In this document: positions 1-10,542 of the stretch, piece after piece
Layout of the letters: every line of letters starts with the position of its first letter
Numbering within the stretch: the stretch's first letter is position 1
DNA from: Lithodes maja
Taxonomy: Eukaryota; Arthropoda; Malacostraca; Decapoda; Lithodidae
Direction of reading: 5' to 3'
Length of the DNA stretch: 64,000 nt
NCBI GenBank assembly: GCA_037953745.1
Contig: JBAKBP010013132.1
Location: forward strand, 1 to 64,000
The notes under the pieces: generated by a model
What the model saw: only the letters and a program-made list of their open reading frames with translations
Told to the model about the DNA's origin: nothing
Database searches by the model: none
Made by a program: the position numbers and the translations under genes

Positions 1-3000
1 AATATGCTGAATGTTGAGATTATACTCTTCGAGCATTAGGGACCACCTGGTCAACCGCATATTCCGATTGTGAAACTGATTTAGGAATTTCAAGGGATGA
101 TGGTCCGTATAAATCGTCACTACCGGGCCGTAGGCTGGAACATAAACTTCGAAATGTTTGAGCGACAAAACGATAGCAAGAAGCTCCTTCTCTATAGTCG
201 AGTAATTCCTTTGTGCCGAATTAAACTTGCGAGAAAAGAAGCTCACTGGGTGTTCCAAGCCCTCGGAATCAGTCTGCAGTAACACTGCCCCGGCACCCAC
301 ACCGCTGGCATCAGTCGCCAGCTGAAAACTCCTGGAGAAGTCTGGGGCTCTCAAAATCGGATGTGTACACAGCAGGTGCTTGACTAGGTCGAAAGCCCTC
401 TGACACTCCGCAGCCCAACAGAACTTCACTGACTTCGACAGTAGATCAGTTAACGGTGCTAAGACAGTAGAGTATCCCCGGATGAAGCGCCTATAATAGC
501 CTATCATACCTAGGAACCGCATGACCTGGCGCTTAGTGGTGGGCCTGGGAAACATATTGATAGCCTGTATCTTGCTCAGGGGGGGGCACACCCGGCCTAA
601 CCCGACCACGAAGCCAAGATACTGCACAGTAGCCTTTACAAACTCGCACTTCCTCAGGTTCACCACCAGCCCAGCATCGTGCAACTTCCCAAACAGGGTC
701 TCTAAGTGCCTTAGGTGATTTTCAAAATCGTCATCATACACTATCACGTCATCAAGGTAGACCGTGCAGTTAGGGATTTCGTCACAAATATCGTTCATCA
801 GGTTCTGAAACGTGGCAGGTGCGTTCTTAAGCCCATAAGGCATTACGTTACATTGGTAGGTCTTGCCATCTACCACAAAACCACAAACTTGCTTAGCTCG
901 GTCCGACAGGGGTACTTGCCAGTAGCCTTTTACAAGATCAATTTTAGTAAGGTACTTTGCATTCCCTATCTTGTCCACGCTGTCGTCAACTCGAGGCAAA
1001 GGGTAAGGGTTGGTAGTGGTCAAGCCATTTAGCCTACGAAAATCTATGCAGAACCGCACCTTGCCGTCAGGTTTTGGCTGCAACGTGATGGGTGATGTCC
1101 ACTTCACATAACCTTCAGTGATCATCCCTCTCTCAACCATGTACTTTAACTCCTCCCGTAAAGCTGGCAACTTTACCGGGGGCACACGGTAGGGCACTGA
1201 CTTGAAGGGCACATTATCACCGACGTCCATGTCGTGCGTTACCTGAGTAGTGAGACCTGGGTGTTCGGCGAAAACAGAGGGGTATGACCTGAACAGGCCT
1301 AGGACAGCAGCACCCTGGTGCTCAGGCAGGTGACTTACAGCTTGCCTAGCCTCTTGTTCAGTATTCCCCGCCCACTGTTCCGCGGAAATGACACAGTCCC
1401 AGCTATCCTCCTCAGCAGCATGACTGTCCCCACCTCCTTCTCCACCCTGGCCGCTGCAGGCCAGCACAGGGACAGTGAGAGGCTCTGAGGGGCGTCTCAC
1501 ATACTCTTTCATGAGGTTAACATGACATAACTGATGTTTTTTTCTACGGTCAGGTGTTGCAACGAGATAATCAAGGTCGGACAGTTTCTTAGCCACCACA
1601 TACGGCCCAATAAACTTGGCAGAAAGGGGGTGTCCAGGCAAAGGTAAAAGCAACATTACCTCCTGACCCACCGAAAACTCCCGAAGCTTCACCTTGGCGT
1701 CATACTGGTGCTTCATGACCGCCTGTGCATTAACCAAGTTATTACCTGCCGCTGCCATGCAACCTATAAGTCTCTCCCGGCTCTCAAGGATATATTTAAG
1801 TACAGACCCCGGCTTCTCTTCGCCCTCCCAGATCTCTTTCACCATACTTAAAGGTCCTCTCACATTATGGCCAAAGACTAGTTGATTTGGACTGAACCCC
1901 AGGCTCTCTCCTGGGACTTCACGTGCAGCGAACAGAACATACGGCAGACCCAAATCCCAATCAGTGTCATGTTCTGCACAGTAACAGCGTAGCATACTCT
2001 TCAGGGTCGAGTGCCACCGCTCCAAGACTCCCTGACTCTCGGGATGGTAGGCTGACGACACTACAGAACATATACCGTGCAACTGAAGGGTTTGCTTGAA
2101 CAATTTGGATGTAAAATTGCTCCCCTGGTCTGACTGCACCTCACGTGGAAATCCATAACGGGAACAGAACAATAATAAGTTTTTAACAACTGCCTTTGCC
2201 GAGCCGTTTCTCATGGGGTATGCGTCCGGGTATCTCGTAGCCACATCCATGATTGTCAACAGGAATTTATTGCCACTACTAGTAGGCGGAAAAGGGCCAA
2301 CCAAATCTACTACAACTTTGCTGAACGGAGGCCCGGTGACAGGTATGGGAAACAAAGGTGCCTTCGGGATGGTCTGGTTAGGCTTCCCCGTTGTCTGGCA
2401 GGTCGCACACCCAGCCACCCATGCACAGACATCAGCCTTGACCCCAGGCCACCAGAAAAACCTGCCCAATGCCGCCAATGTTTTTGTTACCCCCAAATGA
2501 CCCGCCACCGGCACATCATGCGCCAGACACAATAAGGACTCTCTATACTTATTTGGAACAACCACCTGGTCTACTACCCTCGCACCGCCCTCCCACTTCG
2601 ATTTGGGGTCTAGAAATCTGCGGTACAATATCCTGTTGAGCCTAAAGAAATCTCCCGGCTTCGCATCCCCATCTTCCTCCAACTCTATGGCACCATTGCT
2701 ATAACGAGCTAGGCTAGCGTCTTGCAGCTGCTGCTCACTAATGTCCCCGGGCGTCAATGCATCAAGATGGTTTTGTAATAAGACATTACCCCGGCTAGTA
2801 GGCTCTACTGCCTTAGTGGCTCTCGCTACAGCTCTTGCCTCACGCGAAGTCTTACCCAACTCTGCCTTGTTACACACCATATCTGGGCCAGAGTCAACTC
2901 CCGTGTTTATTATAGGTCCAAGTACCGAATCACCGAGAAGTGCAGCAGAATCAATGTCCCTTTTCCTGCCCTTAGCAACCTTCTCCTGATCCTTCCTCCA

Positions 3001-3930
3001 CTGTCCCCGAGGTTGAGTGCTAGGCTGTGCAGGAGCCGCAGAGCGAGATCGGGTTACCACACAGGCCATCTCATCCTGTTGGCACCTCCCAACCCATTCC
3101 CGATTCTCACCATCCACGTCGGCCGCCCTCTCGGCAACGACTAAGGGTGGAGTCCCGGAAGTGGGCACCGCAAAGTCGTTGCCGAGAAGAAGGTCGATGC
3201 CCTCAACTGGCAAACACTCAACGATCCCTACATCCAGCTCCCTGCACACCTCTCCCACTCTCAACTCCAACCTCACAAGTGGGTATGACCTCGTAGCATT
3301 TATACCCTGCACCACAACAACTCTGGCCGCATTTATCGGTTTCCCTGTGAAGTTCCTCAACAAAGTTTGCGAAGCCCCCGTATCCCTCAGCAAGTCAACC
3401 CTCCGTAGTTCACTCCCCCAGCTCACAAACCCGTGCCCCCGATGGCTACAGAAAGTGTCCCGGACAGGTGTCGAGCCTTCCGTACGCTTCTTTACCGCGT
3501 GTGCCTCAGCTGCTGACAACCTACCCCGGGCAGTTGCTGCAGCCTTCAGAGACACACCGATACTGTGAACCAATGACACCGGCTTAGCGGGAGTGTTACT
3601 AGGGCACTCACGTGAATAATGGCCTAGCTTCTGACATTTGTAACATTTCACATCCCCAATGGGCTTCTTCCCTTGTGCGGGCGAAGAAGGGGCCTGACCT
3701 TTAGTAAACGGGAGAGGCTTGTGTTTGTAGGTGTTATTAGGTGCAATGCATTTAGTGTGGTTATGTGTGTCATAGGATTTGTTATTATCGAAAACTCTGG
3801 TGGGTGGGGTATAGCGCCCCTTCTGCCCTGACTCAGCCCTCTGAGCGGCACTGCAACCACGAATCAATGATAATCTGAGGTCTGCCATCTTGGCAGCCTC
3901 CTCTACTGTCTTGGGACATTTTTCCAATGT
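1..3930 (-). CDS. pol: Pol polyprotein: zinc knuckle, protease, integrase, RT, RNase H (partial, runs off the window)
   Basis: I checked codon by codon from 3060 to 1 and read the remainder by translation: the minus frame is open from 3930 to base 1, 1,310 codons. In order: a CCHC zinc knuckle (C-x2-C-x4-H-x4-C, 3645-3604); aspartic protease with D-T-G-A (3384-3373); integrase zinc finger H-x6-H and C-x2-C (about 2520-2401); integrase core with D at 2310, D at 2130 and E at 2022 (D-x59-D-x35-E); a GPY/F-like module with F-I-G-P-Y-V (about 1612-1597); RT with Y-L-D-D at 759-748; RNase H with A-T-D-A-S-G (about 315) and T-D-H-H-P-L (about 110). The enzyme set copies the element RNA and inserts the cDNA. 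The first in-frame ATG is at 3888, but the frame more likely continues from gag. The integrase-before-RT order is the notable feature. Confidence 0.88.
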
Positions 3931-5086
3931 TCAGCGTTAGATCGGTTCCAGTACATTTGTAAAACTGTTCCAGATAGAAAAGTTGCTTAATTTCCTCAGC
4001 CGACTCTGCGTGCTCGGACCGAAACCAGTTATTACCTGCATCTGTTAAGTCCCGTGCGTGCTCCATAAAACTGACGTCGCTCTTCTTATTCACGCCACGG
4101 AACTTCAATCTATAAGTTTCGGGTTGCAGTTCGTAGGCCCGGAGCACAGCCTCCTTCACCAGTCCATACACTACACTCTCGTCCAGTGACAGTGCATCGT
4201 AGGCTTTCAACCCCTTACCCACTAGACGTGATGAAACTAATGCTGCCCATTTAACCTCCGGCCAGTCATACTCACGACACTTCTTTTCGAAACGAGCAAA
4301 AAACTCAGTCACTGCTGTCTCATCAAATGCGGGTACTAACTTAATTAAATGCGAAAGTGAGTCTGTAACCCGGTGCCCACCACCGAGATGACGCCCCGTG
4401 GTCTCTACTCTAGACTTCTCGACATCCATTTCAGCCTGGTACCTGGTTGCATCCTGATTGGCTTGGATTCTAGCAACCTCTATGCGTTCTATACTAGCCT
4501 GTTGTATCTGAGTCTCCTGCAGCTTAATCCGTTCTATACTAGCCTGTTGTATCTGAGTCTCCTGCAGCTTAAACTTAGCTAGTTCTAGCTGAAATAACAT
4601 CTCAGGAGACAGGCCTGGGGGGGGAGAGCACAAAATGGGGGATCCACACCGAGACGTGTTTACGGGAAAGCCAGCTTGCCCTTGAGAACCCTCCTGCTGC
4701 ATCGTGCTAAGACTCGCTGGCTGAGGGCCCAGCTCAGGGGTAGAGTGGAATGGAGGCTTGAAGGGAACCCCCCAAGACCCCACTCCACCCACCGCCCCAT
4801 CGCCATCACCCAACAAACATGCCACCAAATTCTTCTTGGGCCAACTGTCAGGACAGTCCCGCCCCAAAACCGTGGCTAAACAGCGAAGACCGTAACAATC
4901 AATAGCCTGCAGGCGCTGTTCGGTCAAAGGTGTCTGCAAAAATGCCCGGGCATCCCTCTCTCCACTTATAACACTCCCCTCCCTAAACATCTGTTGTACT
5001 TGTTGGTTACTAGGCTGTACCGTGTTATCCTCCCCCGTAAATGATGAGTCATTAGACATAGTGCTGGTTATACAATTGCTGTTCAT
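3833..5086 (-). CDS. gag: Gag-like structural protein of the Gypsy element
   Basis: This 417-codon frame has its first ATG at 5086, just after an A-rich leader; a second Met follows nine codons later. The middle is glutamine- and isoleucine-rich with a 15-residue exact repeat (K-L-Q-E-T-Q-I-Q-Q-A-S-I-E-R-I), probably helical. The next 150 or so residues (A-F-D-E-T-A-V-T-E-F-F-A-R-F-E onward) resemble the capsid-like or SCAN-like region of Gypsy Gag. The zinc knuckle expected at the end of Gag is absent from this frame and lies in the overlapping pol frame, +1 relative to gag. Gag would assemble the particle in which reverse transcription occurs. The C-terminal 30 or so codons after the frame change are probably not native, unless frameshifting is programmed. 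Confidence 0.75.
   Translation of the reverse strand: MNSNCITSTMSNDSSFTGEDNTVQPSNQQVQQMFREGSVISGERDARAFLQTPLTEQRLQAIDCYGLRCLATVLGRDCPDSWPKKNLVACLLGDGDGAVGGVGSWGVPFKPPFHSTPELGPQPASLSTMQQEGSQGQAGFPVNTSRCGSPILCSPPPGLSPEMLFQLELAKFKLQETQIQQASIERIKLQETQIQQASIERIEVARIQANQDATRYQAEMDVEKSRVETTGRHLGGGHRVTDSLSHLIKLVPAFDETAVTEFFARFEKKCREYDWPEVKWAALVSSRLVGKGLKAYDALSLDESVVYGLVKEAVLRAYELQPETYRLKFRGVNKKSDVSFMEHARDLTDAGNNWFRSEHAESAEEIKQLFYLEQFYKCTGTDLTLNIGKMSQDSRGGCQDGRPQIIIDSWLQCRSEG
4485..4574. repeat. 45-bp exact tandem duplication inside gag
   Basis: Two adjacent 45-bp copies begin at 4485 and 4530. Forty-five is a multiple of three, so the frame is kept and Gag carries a duplicated 15-residue segment. 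Confidence 0.9.
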
Positions 5087-5309
5087 AAAAAAAAAAAAGT
5101 GCTTATTACTAATTGCAGTCTCGACTCACAAAATGTTAAAGATGCTTCAATGACTCTACTCTAGACACCCCCAACGAAACAATCTGCAAGTCCACCAATA
5201 CAATACTGACACAATAAAAATTCCTCCAATATGCAAGAAAATTCTAGCCAGCTCTACTAGGTAGCATAGAATAGTTCTCCAAAACACATGTGATAGGATA
5301 CTACTGAAT

Positions 5310-5326
5310 CTTGTGCAAGGTCGCCA
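5310..5326 (-). other. Candidate primer binding site
   Basis: On the minus strand TGGCGACC starts at 5326, three bases after the candidate LTR end. It begins with the TGG that pairs with a tRNA 3' CCA. Gypsy elements of the mdg1/412 type use a TGGCGACC primer site, from memory for tRNA-Arg. Only the first eight bases are convincing. Confidence 0.45.
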
Positions 5327-5329
5327 TTT

Positions 5330-7150
5330 TGTTACGGCTGGATCGGCAATACATATTCGGGATTCTTGATCGTAGGACAGAAATGGCTTATGTGACAACG
5401 ACACGCTCGATTCCAGTCCCAAATACTATATGCTCCAGACAACAAAAGCACCAACGCCCTACAGAGTTATCGTCTATGGTAACGAGGTACCTTAACTCGG
5501 CGAAAGTGTACAACAGGGGTAGGCTATGAGGCTAAACTCCCTCAGACATTTATAGGTTACGTTATTACTAAAGAAATGCAATACTCAAGAAACTACGTTA
5601 ATATTAAGCCTCTAATAATGTAGAATAGAAGCAGGCTAAAGGTATGACAGTGAAATGCTAAATGACAAATGTACACGCCTACTTGAAAGCGCGTGCACTA
5701 GAATAACTGTCCCCTACTAACATGCACTAGCATGTAGCATACAAGATGTTCATGATCCAGTAGATACCTAATAATACACATGGAAGGAACATAAATAGTA
5801 GTCACTTATTATAAGAATGAATCTATACTTGGAATAACTAAAAGGTTGCAGGCAACAGTACTGCGCCGGTAGCCTACTACCGCATAGGCTACTTCGCTTC
5901 TCTCACTCTGTCTCCCCTCTGAGTCCGTATGCGCCCTACGCAACAGAACTCCGGACACAGCAGCAAAACGACAGTGCAGTTAATTGATACATGAAAGTAT
6001 TAATAGTGTTGTCTTGTGTGTGAGTAATGTGTATTGTAAAGTGTTACATACATAAACTTAAAGAGAGCTGCAATGCATAGTAAAATAAAGATATATCACC
6101 CACTCATCATCCCCATGTGTTCTAGCTAGCAGGCCAAGTCACAGGAACAACGAGTCCCAGCACCGAAAGCGAGAACCCAGGAAAAGACTGTAGAGAACAC
6201 AAGGACAGATAAATTACGTTACTCTACTATACCGGCACTACGAGCGAGCTGTAGTCTCTGGTACTGCACTCGCTCCTGGCTCGGTAGGCAAATCAAGGCT
6301 AAGTCCTCGCCCCTCTACAGACAACTCCTGGGCATGGTCGGGCTCTTACACATGGCACTAGTCTAGTCACAAATTGGATGATGAGCTGGGCATATAACTC
6401 GTGAACATGTAGAACGTTCACCAACTATCCTCATCAAGAAGATCGCTGTTCACATTAACCCCTTAAATCTAATACATGTAAATATATGCTTGTCCTAAGA
6501 GTAATACGAGAGGTGAGTGCTGAAACTCCTTTAGGACCTCAAGGGAAGGTTATGCATTTAAATAGAGAGAAGAATGAAATGAGAGTAATGTCGTCAGAGA
6601 GAAAGAGTGCAACCGTGAGAAATTGGGAGAGAGGGCAAGGGATGTTAGAATCTCAAAGGTTCTAGGCAACCTGATCATGGAACACACAGCGAGCCTCCAG
6701 GCAATGTGCAGTACGACAACATGGGCAACCCAGGCAGCATAGGCAGGCGGCAATGGACTACCAACCCTGTCGCACCTAGCTATAAGCGCAAGGCTGCCAA
6801 CCGGTCCATACGTCTGGCAACCACCACTCCGGCAGCGTGGCGCGTTGCTACCCTCTCGCTCTGAAAACTAACTCACTCTCTCTCTCTGAACTCCCATTGT
6901 CTTATCTATCAACTTCTCTATTGATACTACATATTAAATGGAAGGTCTCGACATGGCTTAAAACAAAACCCACCACTGGTTAGCACATGACGAGACCTTT
7001 GCAGAGATACAAAGAACATAGTTATACGTTGTCACACTCAATATAAGCAGCCAGCACGGTACAGCGGTACAGCGGTACCACACAGTGGCGGTACAGTGGA
7101 GTACCAAGGAGTACAATCAGGTTAAGTTGCCACGCACTGGGTGCGTCACA
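5330..7150 (-). mobile_element. Candidate 5' LTR of the Gypsy element
   Basis: On the minus strand the segment begins TGTGACG at 7150 and ends CGTAACA at 5330. These are near-perfect inverted ends with TG and CA termini, and the primer site follows directly. It would be 1,821 bp. No partner LTR is in the window, so the outer end is uncertain; a second TGTGAC start at 7036 is possible. No coding sequence is evident inside. Short GGTACAGC-type repeats lie at 7060-7110. Confidence 0.45.
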
Positions 7151-7753
7151 CTATCAATCGGGCAAGAGAAGAGATAATAAATAGGAATGAATGGAGAATC
7201 CTTGTGACTAGATGAGTGATAATGCGGTCGTTTCGGAGAGGTTGTCGGGCGCCAGTTGGACTAAATAATAGCCTGTCAGGCACCTGGACCGAGGAGCTGG
7301 AATGTATGAAGGGTCATGCCTGGATGCGAGGTGGGCGGGCTTGTGGTAGTAAGCTTCACTGTGTGTCTGCCTGCTAAGATCGGAACCTCTCCAGGAGGTC
7401 TGTGTCTTGGGAACCTTTCACTGGAAGACCCCAATTGTGCCTGGGTCTCTGGATCTTCTGGGCGATCTAGATGTGTGTAAATATTGTTTTTTTTATTTTG
7501 CCCCTGTTCGGACACTGTATCGAGTCTGCCACAGCCAGCAATGGGATATGTGCCTGAGTATATACATATATACACATTCATACTGTAGGATTAATAACCT
7601 GAGGGATGCGAAATTGCCCTAGGGGCTAGAGTAGTTATTTTTATGTAATTCTAGCCTTATTCCCTGACAAAATTAGTTATATTTACGATATAAAGCATAT
7701 TTTGTTTTTCTATGTTTGTATATTTTACATATATGATGAACTGTTAACCTTAA
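7151..7753. other. Unassigned flank of the Gypsy element
   Basis: I see no conserved coding frame or repeat structure in this stretch. Several short frames occur on both strands but none resembles a known protein. Confidence 0.5.
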
Positions 7754-8232
7754 CACCTTATTAGCGGGCTAGCGGTCTATTTATATGTACCGCCCAGCGG
7801 AGTGTTTTTAGCCAAAATAGGGCTGTTTACGTGATCATTTTCATGCCTAAATAAGACCCAGAGCATAAAACAAGTATCTATCCCTGAAAGGGCATAAACA
7901 GACCTTTCCAATGACACCATAACGATCCTTTTATGACGGCTAGTTTTCTTGCAACAACCGCGCAACACGAGTGCAAAAAGCATGTAATTCGGTACTTTCC
8001 CCATACAATTCAGTATGTAGCGAGTGAGAGAGGGAGGGAGGAGGTGGGATTCGTGTCAGTAGGTTCGCCACGGTGGTCTGGAGCAGTCATACGCTCGCTA
8101 CTCTCCTGCCACCACTTGTCTCTCTCTCTCAGCAACATTACGTGCTGAAATTGCCACACGACCTATGTCGCGCGCCGCCAGATAGTCCAAATTTATTATA
8201 CTCGACTTATGTTGCGCGCCGCTAGTTAAGGG
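7754..8232. mobile_element. TTAA-flanked short DNA element, family M1, copy 1 (piggyBac-type MITE)
   Basis: The 479-bp element is bounded by TTAA at 7750-7753 and 8233-8236. Its left end reads CACCTTATTAGCGG; the reverse complement of its right end reads CCCTTAACTAGCGG, an imperfect terminal inverted repeat. TTAA duplication and CCC-type ends are typical of piggyBac elements. The interior (ATTTTCATGC, then CCTGAAAGGGC and TTTCCAATGACACC) matches the copy at 39388-39865 in inverse orientation. It has no coding capacity. Confidence 0.75.
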
Positions 8233-8236
8233 TTAA

Positions 8237-8600
8237 AGAGCGATAAAACCAGTGGGAAAAGCATTTGGGTGGTGAAAAATTTATATATTCGCCGCCTGGT
8301 CGTATAGTCAGGTGGGAGAGGGAGAAACATGCATCCTACCGTCTCGCCGTCTCGCAACACACTGACGGACCCGGAAGAGATTTCTGTGTTGCATAGGATC
8401 TCTAAGTGAGTCACTGGCGTGTACGAAACAGCGTGCGATAAATTTACGCCGAAAATAACAGATAAATGAGGGAAAATATTGCCAATAATTGAGGAGGGGG
8501 GAAGGGGGTGGGGTAGGTAGGCAAAGAGGGGAAGGGGGAATTGTGACACATGAGGATGAGTGGTAAGAAGTACTAGAGGGAAATTATCACACCTAATGAC
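8237..8600 (-). mobile_element. Fragment of a T-type TTAA element
   Basis: On the minus strand this stretch shares blocks with 34339-34829: the CCTGGTCGTAT motif, CCAAATGCT, TTTATCGCTC and the pyrimidine-rich CCTCC region. It starts right after the M1 element. The far end is not defined. Confidence 0.5.
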
Positions 8601-8840
8601 ATATTCCTTTGTTTTGAGAGGCCCTGGGGTGTTTAGGAACTTTTTGTTTATGGTCTTGCTTCCGTGAGGCCTAATGCATTCGCTATGCTGACCATTCCGT
8701 GAGGCCTATCGCGCTTCTCAAGTTAAGCTATCCTAAGCCTGCCACCTTTTGTAAAAACCTGCCTGTGTTCCTTTAATGTTGTCATTTTAGCATAATTGCT
8801 ATTCTAGTTTAGTAACATTATTGACATAATTATCTTTTAA

Positions 8841-9152
8841 CCCGTTAAATCCCAGCAAAGGCTCACATCCGTCAGTAAAAAAGTGGCCCACCAATACTAT
8901 CGACGGCTTTCTGCCGTCAGTAATATACGATCCTTGTTCTGCTAATATCTAGCTGGAGCTGCTAACATGACTTGAAGGCATTGCTGTTAGGAGTTGCTAA
9001 CACTTATTATGGTCCCTAGCAGCTACTCTGAACCGGATGAGTCAGTTACCCACCAACTCTTGAGCTGAGAGGGCGTTGTCTTATTGCTTTTTGCAACAAG
9101 TCTGTGGTACTGGAGGGTACTTTTAATCTACTATGCAATGGTACAGTAAGGG
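8841..9152 (+). mobile_element. TTAA-flanked short DNA element, family M2
   Basis: The 312-bp element lies between TTAA at 8837-8840 and 9153-9156. Its ends are CCCGTTAAATC and, reversed, CCCTTACTGTACC. Inside is a hairpin, GACGGC-loop-GCCGTC, at 8922-8938. Related but truncated sequences lie in inverse orientation at about 18890-19125 and 21725-21963, where the hairpin is retained. No open frame is present. Confidence 0.65.
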
Positions 9153-9156
9153 TTAA

Positions 9157-9890
9157 GAATAATCAAATAATGTGATTGCTCAAAGGACTTTTGCAGTACT
9201 TTTTTTAGGGGGGAGGGGGTCATTCTAGTTATTGAATTATTCCATTTATCAGGTACATTTCCTTCTTATAAAATTATATTAACCTGGAGGGCTGAGTGAG
9301 GCGTGAATTCTAGAGTGGCACCCGTTTGACAGATTGTTCTTAAATTCGGACAAAATTCTATATATCTACCATATAAAGCAATATTACTGCACCATATACG
9401 TGTTTATACTTGTATAAAGAACATGTGAATATTGAAGAACCAGAAAATAGGTGCATAGAGCAAAGATTCAGTAAAACAACAGATAATTGTGATGGAATCA
9501 TACCGAGTGGGTTGGCTGTGGTGTGGTTCTTGCAACACTGACTAGTCTTGTGTTTGTATGAGGGAGGGGGGAGGTAGAGGAGGGTGGCTGAAGGTATTTG
9601 AGTGGGGAGGGAGGAAATATAGGGAGTGGGGGAGGGAAAAGGAAAAAAAGAGGAGGAGGGAAGTTGAGGGAGAAAGGGAGGGAGAAGGAGGGAAGGGGTG
9701 AGACACATGTAAGGGAAAGAGAGGAGGAGGTGGTATGGAGACATTCCACCTAATCATATATTGCATTCATTTCCTCGATTCTGGTGCATTTTTGTTGTTG
9801 TTTTTAAGTGTAAGATACTAGAAGGAACATCACATTCACCTAATAAAGCATTCTGGAAGGAAGGTTGCCGTTTATAGGTTACAACATTCA
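9157..9890. other. Non-coding stretch with a purine-rich tract
   Basis: 9545-9735 is almost pure G and A on the plus strand, with GGGAGG and GGAGGA words. The three proline- and serine-rich frames on the minus strand here are by-products of this composition. Nothing else is recognised. Confidence 0.6.
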
Positions 9891-9899
9891 GTAATGGAT

Positions 9900-10480
9900 G
9901 TTATACACAGTTCGCTATTCAAAAGGGCTTTACGTGAGAGGAATTAATGATGGCACAAAAGAGAGAGAGGTTCTGGGAATAATAGTGAATGCCAGGTTGG
10001 ATGAATGTGGAATGACTGAGACAAAATGGAAGGGTACATGTGTGAAAGAATGGGAATGTGGAATGTGTGTGAGAATGAGAGAGCAAAGGAAGGTTTATGT
10101 TTGTTTATAAGTAACAAGAGGACGGAGCGTGTATGACAATATGGATCAAGGATTGTGTGGGTATGCAGAAATTGATGGTTGTGTGTGTGTGTATGCTCCT
10201 ACAGAGTATAAAGCAGAAAGGGTGTAAGAGGAGTTTTGAGTAAGTGTTGAGGAGTGCCTAGATAAGTTTGGTAAGAAATGAAAGAATATTTCTGATTGGT
10301 GATATGAATGGGAAGGTGGGTGATAGGGAAGTAGATGGGGTGAAAGGAGGGTGGGGTGTACAGCCAGAGGTGGATGGGAATGGCAGTACACTTGTGGATG
10401 TATGTGTGGGGAGGAGGCTGATGATAGCCAACGCCTTCTTCCGACACATAATTATACACAGGTAGACAATGTCATGGAGA
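9900..10480 (+). pseudogene. Decayed LINE endonuclease fragment
   Basis: Short plus-strand pieces resemble an APE-type LINE endonuclease: E-C-G-M-T-E-T-K-W-K-G near 10000, then L-I-G-D-M-N-G-K-V-G-D at about 10297-10325, followed by G-G-W-G-V, D-G-N-G, L-V-D-V-C and I-A-N-A-F-F up to 10440. The G-D-M-N motif is the catalytic block seen in endonucleases of RTE-like LINEs. The frame is broken by stops and shifts around 10110 and 10230. The reverse transcriptase part is missing here. Confidence 0.65.
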
Positions 10481-10542
10481 GTGGAGCGAGAGACGGTGGA
10501 ACGAAAGGCGCTGATTGAATATGCATGTATAAATGAATAATA

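Larger units (their letters stand above)
1..7150 (-). mobile_element. Gypsy-type LTR retrotransposon, Gmr1-like pol order (5' part; continues beyond base 1)
   Basis: Read on the minus strand, the parts run: candidate 5' LTR (7150 to 5330), primer binding site (5326), short leader, gag (5086 to 3833), then zinc knuckle, protease, integrase, reverse transcriptase and RNase H (3930 to 1). The 3' LTR lies outside the window. The RT and integrase sequences are Gypsy-like, but the integrase comes before the RT, as in Copia and in the Gmr1-like subgroup of Ty3/Gypsy. No stop codon interrupts pol, so the copy looks young apart from a frame change between gag and pol. Confidence 0.85.

Noticed and set aside
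2213..3568. Plus-strand frames of 80-180 codons between 2213 and 3568
   Set aside because: They lie opposite a continuous pol frame with recognisable enzyme motifs and have no domain of their own.
1..3930. A Copia element
   Set aside because: Integrase-before-RT order alone would suggest Copia, but the zinc finger and GPY/F module, the Y-L-D-D context and the RNase H motifs are Gypsy-like.
9358..9766. Three overlapping serine/proline-rich minus frames
   Set aside because: They arise from a purine-rich tract (9545-9735) read on the other strand. No domain is present and the frames overlap each other.
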